Assembly: GCF_022095675.1 (NCBI RefSeq)
Contig: NZ_JAHYSG010000004.1
Span: 158,822 to 222,821 of the forward strand
Length of the DNA: 64,000 nt
Direction of reading: 5' to 3'
Origin: Dactylosporangium sp. AC04546
GTDB taxonomy: Bacteria > Actinomycetota > Actinomycetes > Mycobacteriales > Micromonosporaceae
The translations under genes and the position numbers were made by a program. Below, in pieces: positions 1 through 8,129 of the stretch. The notes under the pieces were generated by a model. That model was not told the origin of the DNA, made no database searches, and saw only the letters and a program-made list of their open reading frames with translations. Every line of letters starts with the position of its first letter. The stretch's first letter is position 1.

Positions 1-31
1 GGGTTCGAACCAACGACCCCCCGCTTGTAAG
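1..31. repeat. attL core of the AICE
   Basis: These 31 bases are identical to 15614-15644 and correspond to the anticodon loop through the T arm of tRNA-Val, on the minus strand. The two copies diverge immediately after this point. The core may extend left beyond the window. It is one of the two direct repeats produced by site-specific integration. Confidence 0.92.
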
Positions 32-442
32 TTCTGCCCGTTCCTCACGTTCTTGTGCGTGCATGTACGTGACGTGCGAACAGGGTCCAGCACAGTGCGA
101 CAGAGTCCAGTCCCGTTCGTTGCTGTTGCCGTAAGCGTTGCCGTATGGCGACCTCGGCGGGTCTGGCGAGCGGCAAGTGCCGGCGTCAGCCGATCAAATT
201 CATTGGTCCTGGCTAATAGACCGCCGCATTTACGCAGTCGGCTACCTTAAGCTGACTCCTTCGCCTAGACAGCTGACGAGCGGTGCGCAACGATGCCTGT
301 CAGGTCAACCATTATCGCGTGCTGCAATGGTAGTCGTAAATCATTCAGGCTCGATCAGTAGAACGTGGGCGTTGGTGTTGATAATCTGACCCCAGGCGCT
401 GAATTTGCGCGGCAAGCGGTCGTAAAGGGGATGAGGTTCGTT
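32..442. other. Non-coding left end of the AICE
   Basis: No convincing gene is seen here. The short open frames lack ribosome binding sites and protein-like composition. The stretch starts with one arm of a 13-bp inverted repeat (29-41, partner 15585-15597) and holds an integrase-arm-like pair of TTGCCGTA repeats near 126-145. The last part should contain the promoter of the following alarmone-synthetase gene. Confidence 0.6.
125..145 (+). repeat. Putative integrase arm-type repeat, left end
   Basis: Two direct copies of TTGCCGTA, ten bases apart, lie about 95 bp inside attL. An almost identical 21-base block, in the same orientation and differing only at two central bases, lies at 15540-15560 just inside attR. 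Paired repeats at both ends of an integrated element are what arm-binding sites of a tyrosine recombinase look like. Binding is inferred. Confidence 0.6.
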
Positions 443-1585
443 ATGACCTATGAAGATCTTGCGCGCGAACTCGAGATGCTCGGCCTGAAGCTGCAACAAG
501 TCCTCACGGAGCTCTTAGTGCAGGAGGGCGTAGGCGTCCACAGCATCAATTTTCGTATCAAGTCTCGAAGTAGTGCTGAAAAGAAGGTCGAGGCGAAAGC
601 TAATCGTTACGGGGGCATTGAAGACCTCAAAGATCTTCTGGGCGTGCGAATCATCACGTACTTCGCGGATGATGTGGACCGAGTTGCAGATGTCATCGAA
701 AGGGAATTTGATATTGACTATGATCATTCGGTGGATAAGCGTGAATTGCTAGAGGCCGATGCATTCGGGTACGCCTCCTTGCACTACGTCGGTGCACTTG
801 ACAAGGTGCGCCTTGGTCTGACCGAGTACAAACGTTTCGGTGGCCGTCAGTTTGAGTTGCAAATACGCTCGATACTCCAGCACGCGTGGGCTGAGATTGA
901 GCACGACCTGGGATACAAGAGCGAGAGCGCCATTCCGCGGGCAATTCGACGACGCTTCGTCCAGCTTTCGGGCCTGCTCGAGTTGGCCGACGACGACTTC
1001 ACGAGACTCAGGGATAGTCTTCGGAGTTATGAGAAGGAGGTCGCTGAACTAGCGTCGGATGCTCTGGCGGAGCGTGATCTCGACCAGACGACTTTGCGAA
1101 ACTTCGCATCAGACAGGCTAGTGGCCGAGCTTGACCGGTACGTCGCCGATCAAATCTATATCGCATCCGAATGCGATGCGGCAACGACTGCAGATCTAGA
1201 TACCTACGTGCATCAGTTGAACGTTTTAGGGATCTACACTGTCGCTCAGGTGCAGGCAGCAATTCTGCGGAACGTAAAGGATATCGCTCGCTTCTCGTAC
1301 GTCTGGATTAGGGAACTCTATCTGGACGAAGGCGAACGGCTGCCGAGTGTTGCCTATGAGCATGTCCTAGTCAGCCGAGGCGCTTCGCTTGCCTACGCAA
1401 TCTTGGTGATCGCGCTTCGAGAGCAGCCACGACAAGTAGCAGAGATTCTCAGATACGGGAACAGAGTGTCGTCGCGCTTTATCGAAAAGCGTCATCGGGA
1501 TCTTAAAAAGGCGTGGTTATTGGTCCAGCGAGGATTTGAGCCCCCGAACTTTGCCGGTTCGGATCTGAGTATCTTAGCGCTATGA
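443..1585 (+). CDS. RelA/SpoT-domain protein (small alarmone synthetase-like)
   Basis: The 380-residue product has a (p)ppGpp-synthetase fold at its N-terminus: RIKS at 38-41, DLKDLLGVRI at 61-70, GYASLH at 109-114 (the G-loop region), ELQIRS at 138-143 and AWAEIEHD at 148-155. These motifs are the intact synthetase set; no HD hydrolase domain is present. The remaining 220 residues are helical-looking and unrecognised. Related stand-alone synthetases include housekeeping SAS enzymes and toxins (toxSAS, CapRel) that stop growth on phage infection. The ATG at 443 has GAGG six bases upstream; GTG 365 and ATG 431 are alternatives. The gene converges on the HEPN gene and overlaps it by 6 nt. Codon use is much AT-richer than in the chromosome, so it is probably recently acquired cargo. 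Confidence 0.88.
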   Translation: MTYEDLARELEMLGLKLQQVLTELLVQEGVGVHSINFRIKSRSSAEKKVEAKANRYGGIEDLKDLLGVRIITYFADDVDRVADVIEREFDIDYDHSVDKRELLEADAFGYASLHYVGALDKVRLGLTEYKRFGGRQFELQIRSILQHAWAEIEHDLGYKSESAIPRAIRRRFVQLSGLLELADDDFTRLRDSLRSYEKEVAELASDALAERDLDQTTLRNFASDRLVAELDRYVADQIYIASECDAATTADLDTYVHQLNVLGIYTVAQVQAAILRNVKDIARFSYVWIRELYLDEGERLPSVAYEHVLVSRGASLAYAILVIALREQPRQVAEILRYGNRVSSRFIEKRHRDLKKAWLLVQRGFEPPNFAGSDLSILAL

Positions 1586-2275
1586 CGCATGCGAGTTCGG
1601 AACGCGAAACCATTCATGTTCGACAGCCGTAGTGATGAGCCTGGTTAGTTCTGCCATAAATCTTTCGCTTTTGAGGCGATGGGCTTCGAACTCGCCAGGT
1701 GCGATCCTATTCTTTCTACTACCGTGAGCGATGTCATTCCTCATGTTGCGAACGAATTCGAGTGATTGGTAGTAGCTGCGGCTTACCTCCGTCTCCTGAA
1801 TGCCGAGTCGGAAGAGCGTTCTCCTAAAAACGTCGGCGCCGAAGTTCATTTCCATACTAACGGCTGCGTCGGGATCAAGTAGTAGGGGTCCTTCGTGCAG
1901 CGCTCGAATCCTCTTGACAAATTGCACTTGGTGACGCGCGCGTCGCATGAAGGCCCCGTCTTCGGCTTCAACTTCTGCTACAGCGCCACGACGCAAGGCA
2001 TCAAATTCTGGAACCAATGCGCACGCGAATAAATGTTCGTGAAGTTCTTTCGCGCTGAGTTGGCAATCGTTTACCGCGGCTACATACACTGAAAACGCGT
2101 TACGCGCAAAGCCTTCGAGATGTGCATACTGCATTACGAGGATTGCCCGCATGGCTGACGCCGGCCAGTCTTTTCGGTCCAGTTCTCCGAGGAGTTGGTT
2201 CCGCAGGTGTCGCAACTCGTCAAGCCGCCATGTAACGTCTTCCTCTAGCTGTTCTCGGACATCGAGGGGGTTCAC
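1580..2275 (-). CDS. HEPN-domain protein (MAE_28990/MAE_18760-like)
   Basis: The 231-residue, mostly helical protein carries the signature RNDIAH at 179-184, an R-x4-H motif with a polar residue after Arg, as in catalytically active HEPN ribonucleases. Length and layout resemble the MAE_28990/MAE_18760 HEPN families that are found next to DUF262 and restriction-modification genes. The GTG start overlaps the stop of the DUF262 gene in a GTGA, so translation is probably coupled. RNase activity is inferred from the motif. The likely role is the effector of the methyltransferase-DUF262-HEPN trio. Confidence 0.8.
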   Translation of the reverse strand: MNPLDVREQLEEDVTWRLDELRHLRNQLLGELDRKDWPASAMRAILVMQYAHLEGFARNAFSVYVAAVNDCQLSAKELHEHLFACALVPEFDALRRGAVAEVEAEDGAFMRRARHQVQFVKRIRALHEGPLLLDPDAAVSMEMNFGADVFRRTLFRLGIQETEVSRSYYQSLEFVRNMRNDIAHGSRKNRIAPGEFEAHRLKSERFMAELTRLITTAVEHEWFRVPNSHAS

Positions 2276-3408
2276 AGTGCTGCCTCGAACCGGGTTCCAA
2301 AATACCGCACACGTTCTCTCATCGGGTTCCTGTAGTTCTTCCCGGCACCGCAGTGCTTAAGAAAGTCGCGGTCACTCTTGCCAGTCTTGACAACGCTCGC
2401 AAGGGCAGCAATCTGCTCGGAGTCGTCTGGGTTCACTCTTGAGACCACCGATTGGAGCCCCAAGACGAGACCCTCGTAATGGTAAACCGAAAATTGACTC
2501 TTCGGTTCCCCGCTGCCCATAGTGCCGAAGACTCTAGAACCGATACTCAAATGATCGGCGATCCGGCGCAGAACCAAAAACGTTCGACGAAAAGTTTCCT
2601 CTTCGGTTTCGTAGTCAAACGGGAGCCCGTCGTCCGGATCTGAAACCTCTTCCATGTAGGTCGTGAGGAAGTCCGCCACGTCGTGCTTGTACCGAGCGAA
2701 GTCATTCTTGTAAGCAAAGAATCGCAGGACCAGCTCTTGGTCGAACTTCCGAAGTTTTTGGTTGTCGGTAATTATGTCGACTAGATAGGCGAAGTTGGCG
2801 TCCTGGCTCAAGTCGATGATGAAGGAGTTAAACCTATCAGATAGCAGACGGATCGTTGCGTTCCGGACTTCCTGCTCGGAAAGTATCTCACCCCCCGTGT
2901 TCAGGCGTTTGAACATGTAGTAACGAAGCCGGGGGTCACTCTCTTTTCGTAGAATCTCGGCTCGAATGTAGCTACGCTTAAGTTTGATGTCCAGAGCGCG
3001 TGGGAGCTTGTCGTACGTAACTCCATTTAGTTCGGGAACAATATCACAGTCTTCGAGCGTCAACGGCTCGAGCTTCTCTCCGTCAATTGTGAGTTGGCCG
3101 CGAAAGTGCAGGTATGACGATATCCGCTGTAGGCCGTCGATTAATTCGTAAACACGGTCCTCCCGCTCAATTAGGAAGATCGGGGGCACCGGAAGTTCAA
3201 GCAACAGAGATTCAATGAACCGAGACCGAGCTCCTTCTGGCCAACGGAACATTCGCTGGAACTCGGGGTCGATGATCATTTCGCCTGCGCTGTGCATGTC
3301 TGCCAGTTCATTGAACGAGAAATCAATGCTCTGTGTGCGCACTGACGAGATCTTGCTATCGACAGCCCGTATGAGAACCTCAGGTGTTGCCGGCTTGGGC
3401 TTACTCAT
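2272..3408 (-). CDS. DUF262 (ParB-like fold) protein
   Basis: The 378-residue product begins with a DUF262 domain. DPEFQRMFRW near residue 47 and LIDGLQRIS near 108 match the family's QR..W and DGQQR motifs, which form a ParB/Srx-like nucleotide pocket in GmrS/BrxU-type proteins. No DUF1524 HNH nuclease is recognisable in the C-terminal part, so it may bind or sense rather than cut, leaving cutting to the HEPN partner. The start ATG lies 8 nt inside the methyltransferase gene with AAGGGG upstream, and the stop overlaps the HEPN start. It is the middle gene of a tightly coupled three-gene operon with AT-rich codons. Confidence 0.85.
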   Translation of the reverse strand: MSKPKPATPEVLIRAVDSKISSVRTQSIDFSFNELADMHSAGEMIIDPEFQRMFRWPEGARSRFIESLLLELPVPPIFLIEREDRVYELIDGLQRISSYLHFRGQLTIDGEKLEPLTLEDCDIVPELNGVTYDKLPRALDIKLKRSYIRAEILRKESDPRLRYYMFKRLNTGGEILSEQEVRNATIRLLSDRFNSFIIDLSQDANFAYLVDIITDNQKLRKFDQELVLRFFAYKNDFARYKHDVADFLTTYMEEVSDPDDGLPFDYETEEETFRRTFLVLRRIADHLSIGSRVFGTMGSGEPKSQFSVYHYEGLVLGLQSVVSRVNPDDSEQIAALASVVKTGKSDRDFLKHCGAGKNYRNPMRERVRYFGTRFEAAL

Positions 3409-4663
3409 CTTTGCCCCTTCGCAAGGTCATGACTGTCTCAGCGACCTTTCCCTTCGGGTAGGCTCGTGCCGCAGTGTTGACAGTGGTCCAGGACCGGCCC
3501 ACCTCGAACTGTGTCCAGTCGGTCAGCTGCCAGTCCATACGTTCAGCCTCTTCGGCGCAGATCTCCGCCAGATTGACATGTATGTCTTTGTAGTATGAGT
3601 CTTGGACTACCATAGTCAAGGCCCCGCCCGCTCTAGTCACCCGGGAAATCTCTTTCAAGCTGGCGATGAGATCGTCCAAGTACTGGATCGTTTGCTTCAG
3701 GTAGTATCCGGAAGATGCCTTACTATGGTGTTGCGACACACTAGCGACTAAGGATGCGGCGTTGGTGCCGTAAGGTCGCTCGCGGTACGGGTCGGCTTTG
3801 CGTATCAAAGTCGTTCCCATGAGCGCAGATCTGAGTGTTCTGTCGCTTGCTATGTTTATGCCGAGAACTGCGAGTTCCCTAGCATAGGAAACCGCATAAT
3901 CGATTCGTGTCAGATAGGGGGGTGATGTGAGGATGACATCAATCGAAGCGTCCCCGAGCGGAAGCTTCGTAGAGGATCCGGTCGCGATGAGTGCCGGCGC
4001 CCTCGTTGGTGCCTCTCCCCGGAGGCGGTCGAGCAGGGTCTGTTGCTCGATTACGATTAGTTCGTCCAGTTGGCGTGCCGCGAGTTTGACGATCTCCTCG
4101 TCATTGCGCGCTCGCCTCACCCACGTAGGATTACTGCCCTCAAACCTCTTGGTTATAGTCCGGACGACTCGGAATAGCGCCAAGAACGCGAGGATAGCAG
4201 ATCCATCCTTTCGTTCTCGAAGCGTTTCGGTCCAGTCTCTGATTCGGCCGGTGGTAGTCGGGTGAAGCCAATCGAGTAGCGGATCGTTAGAGTTGATTTT
4301 TCTGCGATGCCTAACGGGGGGCTGATGTACCGCGGCGGGACCTGTCTGCGCTCGGAACTGCGCCACTAGGTTAGCGATTGGGTTGAGATCCACACCAACG
4401 GACTTGAGTCCAATTGCCTGTGCGGCAAGTGTTGTCGTCCCGCTGCCGTTCCACGGATCAAGGACTAAGTCGGACTCACCCGAGCAAGTGTCTTGCAGTA
4501 GCTCGCACGCAAACTTGTATGAGAATCCGGCGTAGTACGGGAATAGGTCAGCCAAAACGGACCTGTCTGCAGGCTTGCGTTTCGGCGAGCTGACCTTTCG
4601 GATGCGCAGTCCGTCTGCCGGGAAGAGGCTTTCCTGTACGGCGCCGTCCGAAGTGCGCGACAC
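3401..4663 (-). CDS. Site-specific DNA methyltransferase (N4-cytosine/N6-adenine type)
   Basis: The 420-residue AdoMet-dependent methyltransferase has motif I as DPWNGSG at 69-75 and the catalytic motif IV as TSPPY at 246-250. The SPPY form favours N4-cytosine methylation, but N6-adenine cannot be excluded. About 150 residues separate the motifs and could hold the target-recognition region, giving an alpha-like order. The GTG start is preceded by GCGAGG. It is the first gene of the operon with DUF262 and HEPN genes, so it probably marks self DNA. No classical restriction endonuclease gene is adjacent. Confidence 0.87.
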   Translation of the reverse strand: MSRTSDGAVQESLFPADGLRIRKVSSPKRKPADRSVLADLFPYYAGFSYKFACELLQDTCSGESDLVLDPWNGSGTTTLAAQAIGLKSVGVDLNPIANLVAQFRAQTGPAAVHQPPVRHRRKINSNDPLLDWLHPTTTGRIRDWTETLRERKDGSAILAFLALFRVVRTITKRFEGSNPTWVRRARNDEEIVKLAARQLDELIVIEQQTLLDRLRGEAPTRAPALIATGSSTKLPLGDASIDVILTSPPYLTRIDYAVSYARELAVLGINIASDRTLRSALMGTTLIRKADPYRERPYGTNAASLVASVSQHHSKASSGYYLKQTIQYLDDLIASLKEISRVTRAGGALTMVVQDSYYKDIHVNLAEICAEEAERMDWQLTDWTQFEVGRSWTTVNTAARAYPKGKVAETVMTLRRGKDE

Positions 4664-5121
4664 CGTACCTCGCTCTCAGTTGGATGCAGACAGGCTCACA
4701 CGATAGTCGAACTGTCGTCGATCATGAAAGTGCCACGTGGTGGCCGCATCTCGAGAGTTAGCAGGTTCGCCTCACTCGCGCGCTGTGTGATCGAGTAGTA
4801 GCGGTGCGTGGTCTGCGTGCGGCGTGACCCGGCCCTGGGATGCGGCCCCAGCTCGTGTCGTGCACCGGCCGACGTGCGCTCCTTGGGCGGCGCGGTCCGG
4901 ACTTAGTGGGATCGCCTCCGCGAGGTTGCCGTGCTTTATGTCTGCCGCACGCCCTGCTCCACGGCTGGGTGTGAGGCGTGTTCGTTGGACAGCTCGTGAC
5001 GGTCAAGTCGGCCGCAGACGTCCTCGCTGAGGGGATGGCACGTCCTCCGTTGTGTCTGATGCTGTTTGCGTCTACGTCCGTCTCCGTGTCAAGTAGCCAC
5101 GGCTGGGTATGACCTGGGGGA
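4664..5121. other. Intergenic region upstream of the methyltransferase operon
   Basis: This stretch of about 460 bp has no convincing gene. The open frame on the minus strand at 4758-5153 is Thr/Arg/Pro-rich with no family resemblance and no clear ribosome binding site. The region must contain the promoter for the leftward methyltransferase-DUF262-HEPN operon, but I cannot assign its boxes. Confidence 0.5.
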
Positions 5122-5487
5122 ATGATGAGCGCCGTCGTGGAAGAGCCGTGCACTCGTTGCCAAGGTTTGGAAATGCGTCTGCTGGTTGCCGTTCGTGTGA
5201 GCTACTATCTCACCCTTCATATCGTCAGCGTTTCGCTTCGGCAACGGGTGCTTGACCACGTGTCAGCCGAGTACGCGCAATACGTGATGGACCGCGGCGA
5301 TCTCGAGCCTGATTTCGATGCCTTCTTCGAAGTTTATCGAGAGCATGTCGAGGGTGCTTTGGACCTCACTATGATTCGGGCGGGCGAGCATATTACCGAG
5401 TACCGACGCGTCTGGACGGATCATGCCACCATGCTCGGTGAGAGGGAGTTTCGGTCGCGGCATCGTCGGAGCCGCGTGAAGGCTTAG
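5122..5487 (+). CDS. Hypothetical protein with CxxC motif
   Basis: The 121-residue protein is not recognised. It has a CTRC motif near the N-terminus (residues 9-12), a stretch of beta/helix with hydrophobic residues, a strongly acidic middle and a basic tail. Two adjacent ATGs (5122 and 5125) follow a GGGGGA sequence, so either may start translation. It lies between the defence-like cassette and the first XRE/PLD-like gene, and its stop overlaps that convergent gene by 3 nt. Amino-acid composition looks protein-like rather than random. Confidence 0.55.
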   Translation: MMSAVVEEPCTRCQGLEMRLLVAVRVSYYLTLHIVSVSLRQRVLDHVSAEYAQYVMDRGDLEPDFDAFFEVYREHVEGALDLTMIRAGEHITEYRRVWTDHATMLGEREFRSRHRRSRVKA

Positions 5488-6212
5488 CCGGGGTCGATAG
5501 CGGCCACCGCCCAGACCCGCTCGATGGCGTCTATGTAGCTCGCCGTCAAGCCGTCTGAGTGCTGAAGCCGTAAGTGCAACACTGGCGCGTGGGCTGCTGG
5601 CAGGCCGTGGACGTGAGTGTTGATGAGCGCCTCGTTGTCGGCTCGGTAGATCGAGCTGTAGAGGACCCTGTCGTGGATTCGGATCGTGACTTTTGGTAGT
5701 CGTCGCAGTGGTTTGACGAGGACCAGAGCGTTGCGGATGCGGGCCGCCATGAGGTCGCCGATCTGTTCCTCGTCGCCCCTGCGCGCAATTTGCTTGCTGC
5801 TTACGTCACCCAACGCGATCCGTACTGGCACTCCCGCCTCGGCCCTTTTGGCGAGCGTTCGAAGAATAGCCGAATCCTCCAGGAGGAATAGGGCGCTGTA
5901 GGCCACGATGTCGATCGCCGACGTGGCACGGCCGAAAAGCGAGCGCCATGTATCGAGCGGGACCAGGCCGCGGTTCGCATACGTCGACCGGATTTCGTCT
6001 GCGGTCGGTGCCGGTTGCCGTCCGACGGTTTCCGGCCAGAGGTCAATGACCGTCCAGCCGGTGAGGCGGGAGAGTCGGGCATGGTGGCGCGGATAAGGCA
6101 AGCGACCACCGAGCCAGCGGTCGACGGTCTTCGGGTCGACCTGGAGGTGGGTGGCGACGTCGAGGGCGGTGAGTCCGGCGCCCGCTAGTGCTCGGGTGAG
6201 TGGGTGTCGCAT
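5484..6212 (-). CDS. XRE-type HTH protein with PLD-like/DUF5919-like domain (copy 1)
   Basis: The 242-residue product has an N-terminal helix-turn-helix (about residues 5-60), then a C-terminal domain of about 150 residues that recurs in the paralogue at 10057-10791. Shared landmarks are VDPK(T/S)V(D/E)RW, GRLPY, (A/G)YS(A/G)LF, RI..GD and YSSIYRAD/YNSIYRAD. The C-terminal domain resembles the phospholipase-D-like DUF5919 region of actinobacterial regulators; I see no canonical paired HKD motifs. The start chosen aligns with the paralogue and has GGAAGG upstream. Function is probably regulatory within the element. Confidence 0.75.
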   Translation of the reverse strand: MRHPLTRALAGAGLTALDVATHLQVDPKTVDRWLGGRLPYPRHHARLSRLTGWTVIDLWPETVGRQPAPTADEIRSTYANRGLVPLDTWRSLFGRATSAIDIVAYSALFLLEDSAILRTLAKRAEAGVPVRIALGDVSSKQIARRGDEEQIGDLMAARIRNALVLVKPLRRLPKVTIRIHDRVLYSSIYRADNEALINTHVHGLPAAHAPVLHLRLQHSDGLTASYIDAIERVWAVAAIDPG

Positions 6213-6373
6213 GGTGACCTTCCCACGTGCCATTGAGTGAGCCATTTTCATCGTGATGGTGTCGGTGACGGCAGCTTCGTCGCTGTCCTGCCCGCTCGTC
6301 ACCGGCATCCCTTAAGCGCCGTTGCGACTGGCGGGACGGTATTGACCAGTCGGCGTGTGTGCACCACGAGCGG

Positions 6374-6817
6374 TCAGTAGCGCGGCGTCGGCGGTCCCGG
6401 AACGCTGAATGCGAGCGCTCCACCCTCGTAGTACATCGTCTTCGGTGCGTCCGGATCTGGGCTGAAACCGAGGAAGCCTATCCAGCCGTTCGCGATGGAT
6501 TGCTCGGCGAGCCACTGGGTGAGCTCCAGGGCCCAGCCAAGCTCGTCGTCGTGGATGCATTGGCGGACGGTCAGGACGGTCCGGTCGTCCTGGGTGACGA
6601 GCGCCGCGACATCCGCGCCAGGGAAGGCGTGGCTCGCGGCTATGCCTGTGAAGTAGGGGTATGGCTCGTCGAGGTACCAGCCGTCATCCGGCAGTGATCG
6701 AAACCGCGCCGGTGGCTGCGGTTCCAGGCCGAAGTGGTATCGAATCTCGTACCGGACCTCCTCTGACAGGTCCGGCCGTAACTCGAGCGTGAAGAAGAGG
6801 TCGTAGTAGTCGCTCAT
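6374..6817 (-). CDS. Hypothetical protein
   Basis: The 147-residue protein starts MSDYYDLFFTLEL and is not assigned to a family I can name. It has no signal peptide or membrane segment and is acidic and aromatic-rich. The ATG start is immediately followed upstream by the insertion-sequence region, so its native promoter may have been displaced by the transposon. High-GC codon use fits the right part of the element. Confidence 0.65.
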   Translation of the reverse strand: MSDYYDLFFTLELRPDLSEEVRYEIRYHFGLEPQPPARFRSLPDDGWYLDEPYPYFTGIAASHAFPGADVAALVTQDDRTVLTVRQCIHDDELGWALELTQWLAEQSIANGWIGFLGFSPDPDAPKTMYYEGGALAFSVPGPPTPRY

Positions 6818-6831
6818 CGAGCCTTGTCCAA

Positions 6832-7735
6832 CTCGGTATGCCCCGCCAGGGCGGTGTGGGGTCGACATGGAGGGAGGCTCCCGGTAAGACAGCAGTCGAC
6901 CAAGATCCGATGCCCCAACCGGGAGCCTCGTGTGCTGTCCTACCCCGCTGCGATCACGTTGTCCACCCGCACCCTCAACCACCTCGCCAACCTGATCCGT
7001 CAGCAGCGCAACCTGCGTCGATCGAGATGGCGGCGCCTCGACGCCGGCCAGCAGGCGCTGCTCGTGCTGGCCCACCTGCGCAACGGTGACACCTACACCC
7101 GTCTCGGCGCCGGGTTCGGCGTGGGTGTCAGCACCGCCTGGCGCTACGTGCGTGAGGGCATCGAACTGCTCGCCGCCACCGCCGGCGACCTGCAGGCCGC
7201 GATCGCTCGTGCGGCCCGGCTGGCATACGCGATCCTCGACGGCACCCTGATCCCGATAGACCGGGTCGCTGACCAGAAGCCCTACTACTCCGGTAAGCAC
7301 AAGCGCCACGGCGTCAACGTCCAGGTCCTGGCCGATGCTCGTGGCCGACTCGTCTGGGCCTCGCCGGCGCTGCCCGGCGCGGTGCACGACCTGACCGCCG
7401 CCCGCTGCCACGGCCTGATCAACGCGTTGGCCGGCGCCGACGTCATGGTCTTCGCCGACAAGGGCTATCAGGGCGCCGGCGGCAGTGTCCGCACGCCGTT
7501 CAAGCGGCACCGACAGCGTCCGAAACTGTCCCGCGGGCAGCAGGCGGCCAACCGCTCACACGCCCGCATCCGCACCATTGGCGAACGCGCCGTGGCCACT
7601 CTCAAGACCTGGAAGATCCTGACGAAACTGCGCTGCTGCCCCCGCCGCGCCACCGTCATCGTGCGGGCGATCCTCGCCCTTCACGACGTCGAGGCAAGCC
7701 GCTACGCAGGATGAAAAGAGCTCAGTGCAGCCGAT
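6832..7735 (+). mobile_element. IS5-family insertion sequence (ends approximate)
   Basis: A single transposase gene with short flanks sits between the hypothetical gene at 6374-6817 and the regulator genes. I could not identify matching terminal inverted repeats or a target duplication, so the borders are estimates. A perfect 12-bp inverted repeat (6874-6885 and 6918-6929) lies just upstream of the transposase start and would enclose its ribosome binding site. Confidence 0.6.
6932..7714 (+). CDS. IS5-family DDE transposase
   Basis: The 260-residue protein has an N-terminal helix-turn-helix (HTH_Tnp_4 type) followed by a DDE_Tnp_4-like catalytic domain. ILDGTLIPIDR carries the first Asp, VMVFADKGYQG the second, and RTIGERAVATLKTW the Glu. 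This is the full length of the family and no frameshift is seen, so the enzyme may be active. The GTG at 6932 follows GGGAG, which is buried in a potential hairpin. An in-frame upstream extension to 6824 is unlikely because it lies in the flank. Confidence 0.87.
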   Translation: MLSYPAAITLSTRTLNHLANLIRQQRNLRRSRWRRLDAGQQALLVLAHLRNGDTYTRLGAGFGVGVSTAWRYVREGIELLAATAGDLQAAIARAARLAYAILDGTLIPIDRVADQKPYYSGKHKRHGVNVQVLADARGRLVWASPALPGAVHDLTAARCHGLINALAGADVMVFADKGYQGAGGSVRTPFKRHRQRPKLSRGQQAANRSHARIRTIGERAVATLKTWKILTKLRCCPRRATVIVRAILALHDVEASRYAG

Positions 7736-7753
7736 TCTAGTCAAGAAGTCCCT

Positions 7754-7791
7754 AGACGTCCCTCGCCTGTGGTACCGGGCTTGGGACGTCT
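7754..7791. promoter_or_regulatory. Inverted repeat between IS and regulator genes
   Basis: AGACGTCCC at 7754-7762 pairs perfectly with GGGACGTCT at 7783-7791, with a 20-bp gap. This is too widely spaced for a typical terminator and could be an operator for the regulator genes that follow. Binding protein unknown. Confidence 0.35.
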
Positions 7792-7831
7792 GGGGAAGGC
7801 TCAGGGTGTCGGCACGGCTCGGCGAATTGGC

Positions 7832-7855
7832 CCGCCCGAGTTTGATGTCGGGCGG
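7832..7855. promoter_or_regulatory. Hairpin just upstream of small gene 7867
   Basis: CCGCCCGA at 7832-7839 and TCGGGCGG at 7848-7855 form an 8-bp stem with an 8-base loop, ending 11 bases before the ATG at 7867. It could be a terminator for the transposase transcript or a control element for the next gene. Confidence 0.35.
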
Positions 7856-7866
7856 ACGAGAGCGAG

Positions 7867-8103
7867 ATGAGCATGTCTGGACATCAGGCGGCCCGGCGTG
7901 CAACTGATGCGCTTGCGGTTGCGCTGGAGGAAGCCGGGTTCGACGTCGGGCGAGCCTACCCCGAGCTGCGTACGACGATCGACCAGACAGGGGCGGCACG
8001 GGTCGAGAGCGGCCCGATGGAGCCGGCCACCGCTGTCCAGCTTGCCGAGTTGCTGACGCGGGCAGCCGGGAACGGCATCACGGTGGCGACCCTGGGACAC
8101 TGA
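7867..8103 (+). CDS. Small hypothetical protein upstream of GntR gene
   Basis: The 78-residue soluble protein of amphipathic helices is of unknown function. It uses high-GC codons and ends 26 nt before the GntR gene on the same strand, so the two are probably cotranscribed. A second ATG at 7873 is possible. Similar small proteins precede regulators in actinomycete mobile elements, but I recognise no domain. Confidence 0.6.
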   Translation: MSMSGHQAARRATDALAVALEEAGFDVGRAYPELRTTIDQTGAARVESGPMEPATAVQLAELLTRAAGNGITVATLGH

Positions 8104-8129
8104 CCAGCGATCCAACCAGGAAGGGTGTC

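Noticed and set aside
365..442. GTG 365 as start of the RelA/SpoT gene
   Set aside because: No ribosome binding site precedes it and the added residues do not resemble family N-termini; ATG 443 has GAGG at good spacing.
4758..5153. 131-codon minus-strand frame in the intergenic region
   Set aside because: Thr/Arg/Pro-rich, no ribosome binding site, and overlaps the start of the better-supported 5122 gene.
6818..7510. Upstream extension of the 6374-6817 gene through the IS
   Set aside because: The extension is antisense to the transposase and lacks protein-like features; the ATG at 6817 is natural.
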